A stretch of DNA of 7,435 nt from Anaerolineae bacterium (lineage in GTDB: Bacteria > Chloroflexota > Anaerolineae > Anaerolineales > UBA4823): positions 1-7,435 of the forward strand of contig JAUXFR010000063.1 of NCBI GenBank assembly GCA_030622805.1, in the 5' to 3' direction. A model generated the notes under the pieces. It was not told where the DNA came from, made no database searches, and saw only the letters and a program-made list of their open reading frames with translations. Below, one piece after another: positions 5,760 to 7,435 of the stretch (position 1 is the first letter of the stretch; each line of letters begins with the position of its first letter). The position numbers and the translations under genes are program-made.

Positions 5760-6806
5760 ATGAAAATCGTTGACCTTCGTTCCGATACTGTCTCGAATCC
5801 CACACCTGAGATGCGCCAGGCAATGGCACAGGCTCCGGTAGGTGATGATGTTTATGGTGAAGACCCTACCGTCAACCGGCTGCAGGAAATAGCCGCAGAA
5901 ATGTTGGGCAAAGAATCTGCCTTATTCGTCCCATCCGGAACGATGGGCAACCTGGCAGCAATCATGGCGCACTGCAACCGGGGCGACGAAGTTATTCTGG
6001 GCAATTTCTCACATACCTTTCTTTACGAAGCAGGTGGCTATTCCATCCTTGGAAGTGTTCACCCCCATCTTATCCCGAACCAGAGCGATGGAACCCTTGA
6101 CCTGGATGATATCAAAAACGCTATACGACCGGACGATGTCCACCAGCCCATCACCCGCCTGATCTGCCTGGAAAATACGCACAACCGCTGCGGAGGGGTC
6201 TCATTGAGCGCAGAATACACCAAGGCTGTCGGTGAGCTGGCCCGTAAACATAAGCTCAAGCTGCACATGGACGGGGCACGTATTTTTAACGCCGCTGTAG
6301 CCCAGGGAATCAGCGCCCAAGAACTGGCTGCGCCGGCTGATTCTGTAACTTTTTGCCTGAGTAAAGGTCTGTGTGCCCCGGTTGGATCTGTGCTGTGCGG
6401 ATCACAGGAGTTCATCTCTCGCGCCCACCGCATCCGTAAACAGTTAGGAGGAGGGATGCGTCAGGCTGGTATCATCGCTGCGGCAGGTATCATTGCCCTG
6501 GAAAGTATGGTCAACCGTCTCGCTGAAGACCACGCCCGTGCAAAACGTCTGGCGACTGGGTTGGAGGGCGTACGAGGATTGGTTCTGGACCCGGGAATCC
6601 CTTATACCAACATGGTCTACCTGACAATAACCGCGAATAATGGATTGTCAGACGCCCAGTATATTGCCCAACGACTAGCGGAGCAGGGTGTGCTGGTCGG
6701 TTCAGTTGGAAAATCACGCTTTCGACTCGTCACGCATTGTTGGATCGATGATGAGGGCGTGGATCGCGCCATTGAGTCTTTCCGAAAAGTACTTGTAGTT
6801 GAATAA
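5760..6806 (+). CDS. ltaE: Low-specificity L-threonine aldolase
   Basis: A 348-residue PLP enzyme that splits L-threonine/L-allo-threonine into glycine and acetaldehyde, in the cytoplasm; it supports glycine formation and threonine breakdown. Features seen: N-terminal VDLRSDTVSNPTPEMR (4-19), GDDVYGEDPT (28-37), PSGTMGN (58-64) for phosphate binding, H85 (the ring-stacking His), ENTHN (138-142), HMDGAR (169-174, with D171 contacting the pyridine nitrogen), and SVTFCLSKGLCAPVGS (195-210), where K202 is the Schiff-base lysine. All key residues are present and the length is normal. ATG 5760 is preceded by GGAGGGG (5751-5757). The gene stands 65 nt after rluD without a clear promoter, so it may be read from the lspA-rluD transcript or alone. 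The symbol is given by family; alternative substrates within the beta-eliminating lyase family are possible but less likely. Confidence 0.93.
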   Translation: MKIVDLRSDTVSNPTPEMRQAMAQAPVGDDVYGEDPTVNRLQEIAAEMLGKESALFVPSGTMGNLAAIMAHCNRGDEVILGNFSHTFLYEAGGYSILGSVHPHLIPNQSDGTLDLDDIKNAIRPDDVHQPITRLICLENTHNRCGGVSLSAEYTKAVGELARKHKLKLHMDGARIFNAAVAQGISAQELAAPADSVTFCLSKGLCAPVGSVLCGSQEFISRAHRIRKQLGGGMRQAGIIAAAGIIALESMVNRLAEDHARAKRLATGLEGVRGLVLDPGIPYTNMVYLTITANNGLSDAQYIAQRLAEQGVLVGSVGKSRFRLVTHCWIDDEGVDRAIESFRKVLVVE

Positions 6807-6807
6807 A

Positions 6808-6835
6808 TTACTTTCCAGAGAGTGCATGTTATAAT
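6808..6835 (+). promoter_or_regulatory. Candidate extended -10 promoter for the PNP gene
   Basis: TGTTATAAT (6827-6835) is a full extended -10 consensus. A weak -35, TTACTT, lies at 6808-6813 with a 16-nt spacer. Transcription would start near 6842, just after the threonine aldolase stop codon, and produce a leader of about 330 nt that carries the hairpin 6862-6950 before reaching the phosphorylase start. Confidence 0.5.
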
Positions 6836-6861
6836 AATTGTCGCGTTATTAATGGTTTTCT

Positions 6862-6950
6862 AGTCCAATCGATCATATCTCTACCGGTGGTATGTAATGT
6901 TCCTGCATTACAGCACTCATAGAGACAAAGTGATTCGGTTTGATTGGATT
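6862..6950 (+). promoter_or_regulatory. 89-nt nested hairpin in the PNP leader
   Basis: Four stems stack inside one another. 6862-6872 pairs with 6940-6950 (11 pairs, two G-U). TCTCTA 6878-6883 pairs with TAGAGA 6920-6925. GGTG 6886-6889 pairs with CACT 6914-6917 (one G-U). TGTAATG 6893-6899 pairs with CATTACA 6906-6912 around a 6-nt loop. That is 28 pairs in one long rod with small internal loops. No T-run follows, so it is not an intrinsic terminator. I do not recognise a known riboswitch core in it. It could be a cis-regulatory leader, a small RNA, or a decayed palindromic element. Confidence 0.55.
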
Positions 6951-7171
6951 TGAGGAGGTATATCCGGGGTATCTGGCAGGTATTGCAGGGCGGGGCAGCC
7001 CATCAAGGTTTATCAATGCATCGATTATCAGTTAGTTGCTTGTTGTATCAATATCCCCTATCGACCAGAAAAATGGGTTATGGTATTAAACTGCGCTGAT
7101 CCTGATAGAATCATTATTCACAATCTTGAAAAACATGAGAGATTAAACTTATCCAAAAAGGACCCATTAAA
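6951..7171 (+). other. Rest of the PNP leader, no recognised gene
   Basis: After the nested hairpin come an unused AGGAGG (6953-6958), three GGTAT units at exact 11-nt spacing (6957, 6968, 6979), a small hairpin (TTG 6983-6985 / GGGC 6988-6991 against GCCC 6998-7001 / CAA 7004-7006), and a quasi-palindrome ATCAATGCATCGAT (7012-7025). One plus-strand frame is open from 6954 to the TGA at 7173-7175, but it has no usable start near the AGGAGG and a cysteine-rich composition unlike a known family. I see no tRNA, SRP RNA or known riboswitch signature. Confidence 0.4.
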
Positions 7172-7435
7172 ATGATCGATTTTCTCACCTATGAACAAAT
7201 AAAAGAAGCGGCAGACGCTGTTCGTTCGAGGATCACAAAAACACCCGATGTCGGAATCATCCTTGGCTCGGGTTTAGGAGAACTGGCGGAGGCTGTGAAT
7301 GATGCCGTTTTCGTTCCCTACCAGGAGATTCCCAACTGGCCGGTATCCACAGTCGAGGGTCACCAGGGTCGGCTTGTGATCGGTGAACTGGAAGGTCAAC
7401 AGGTGCTGGTAATGCAGGGAAGGACCCATTATTAC
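7172..7435 (+). CDS. punA: Purine nucleoside phosphorylase, N-terminal part (cut by window end)
   Basis: The first 88 residues of a trimeric-type purine nucleoside phosphorylase (family length about 270-280), which cleaves purine nucleosides such as inosine and guanosine with phosphate to free base plus ribose-1-phosphate in purine salvage. The family's phosphate-binding positions are visible: LGSGLG with S33, STVEGHQG with H64, and MQGRTHYY with R84 and H86, which coincide with the classical numbering of the human enzyme. The frame is open to the window edge, so the base-binding half is not seen. The ATG at 7172 follows AAGGA (7158-7162) at 9 nt. A 365-nt gene-free stretch separates it from threonine aldolase, so it probably has its own promoter. 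Confidence 0.92.
   Translation, partial: MIDFLTYEQIKEAADAVRSRITKTPDVGIILGSGLGELAEAVNDAVFVPYQEIPNWPVSTVEGHQGRLVIGELEGQQVLVMQGRTHYY

Noticed and set aside
6832..6851. TAATAA / TTATTA inverted repeat after threonine aldolase, considered as a terminator
   Set aside because: An AT-only 6-bp stem without a following T-run; the same bases are better explained as part of an extended -10.
7016..7099. 27-codon plus-strand frame starting with MHRLSV in the PNP leader
   Set aside because: No ribosome binding site at a usable distance and no recognisable composition; probably chance.
6807..7171. Known riboswitch or housekeeping RNA (purine, TPP, cobalamin, SRP, tmRNA) in the long gap
   Set aside because: None of the conserved core sequences that I know for these families is present; only unclassified stems remain.

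Overview
The window looks like a stretch of bacterial chromosome, most plausibly from an uncultured member of Chloroflexota (Anaerolineae-like). This rests on the look of the proteins (an LspA starting around KKYIRDYTFLFLIAG, a DUF123 GIY-YIG protein, a COG1895-type HEPN/MNT pair) and not on any marker gene, so it is tentative. Most genes look like ordinary housekeeping or core metabolism of moderate GC. The stretch from about 2750 to 3030 is visibly AT-richer and carries a toxin-antitoxin-like pair, so it is the most likely acquired part.

Layout. (1) Positions 1-150: a strong hairpin that probably ends an upstream transcript, then a candidate promoter. (2) 151-2023, plus strand: an ABC transporter ATPase and its ABC-2-type permease, separated by about 100 nt holding a 15-bp inverted repeat with a 56-nt centre. 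(3) 2103-2844, minus strand: a nucleotidyltransferase (MNT) followed by a HEPN protein, overlapping by 11 nt. (4) 3032-4099, plus: a putative lipoprotein with a textbook promoter, stop-to-start adjacent (TAAATG) to a DUF123 GIY-YIG protein. (5) 4212-5694, plus: lspA (signal peptidase II, probably from a TTG start) and an RluD-like pseudouridine synthase, 4 nt apart. (6) 5760-6806, plus: low-specificity L-threonine aldolase. (7) 6807-7171: a 365-nt gene-free stretch with a candidate extended -10 promoter and an 89-nt nested hairpin. (8) 7172-7435, plus: the first 88 codons of purine nucleoside phosphorylase, cut by the window edge.

How they work together. The ABC pair should form one exporter-like transporter. 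MNT and HEPN should form a toxin-antitoxin-type module. LspA would mature the lipoprotein encoded just upstream. Threonine aldolase and purine nucleoside phosphorylase are independent metabolic enzymes. I found no complete novel multi-gene system. The least explained material is non-coding: the structured leader before the phosphorylase, the inverted repeat inside the ABC operon, and the inverted repeat that overlaps a promoter-like -10 in front of lspA.
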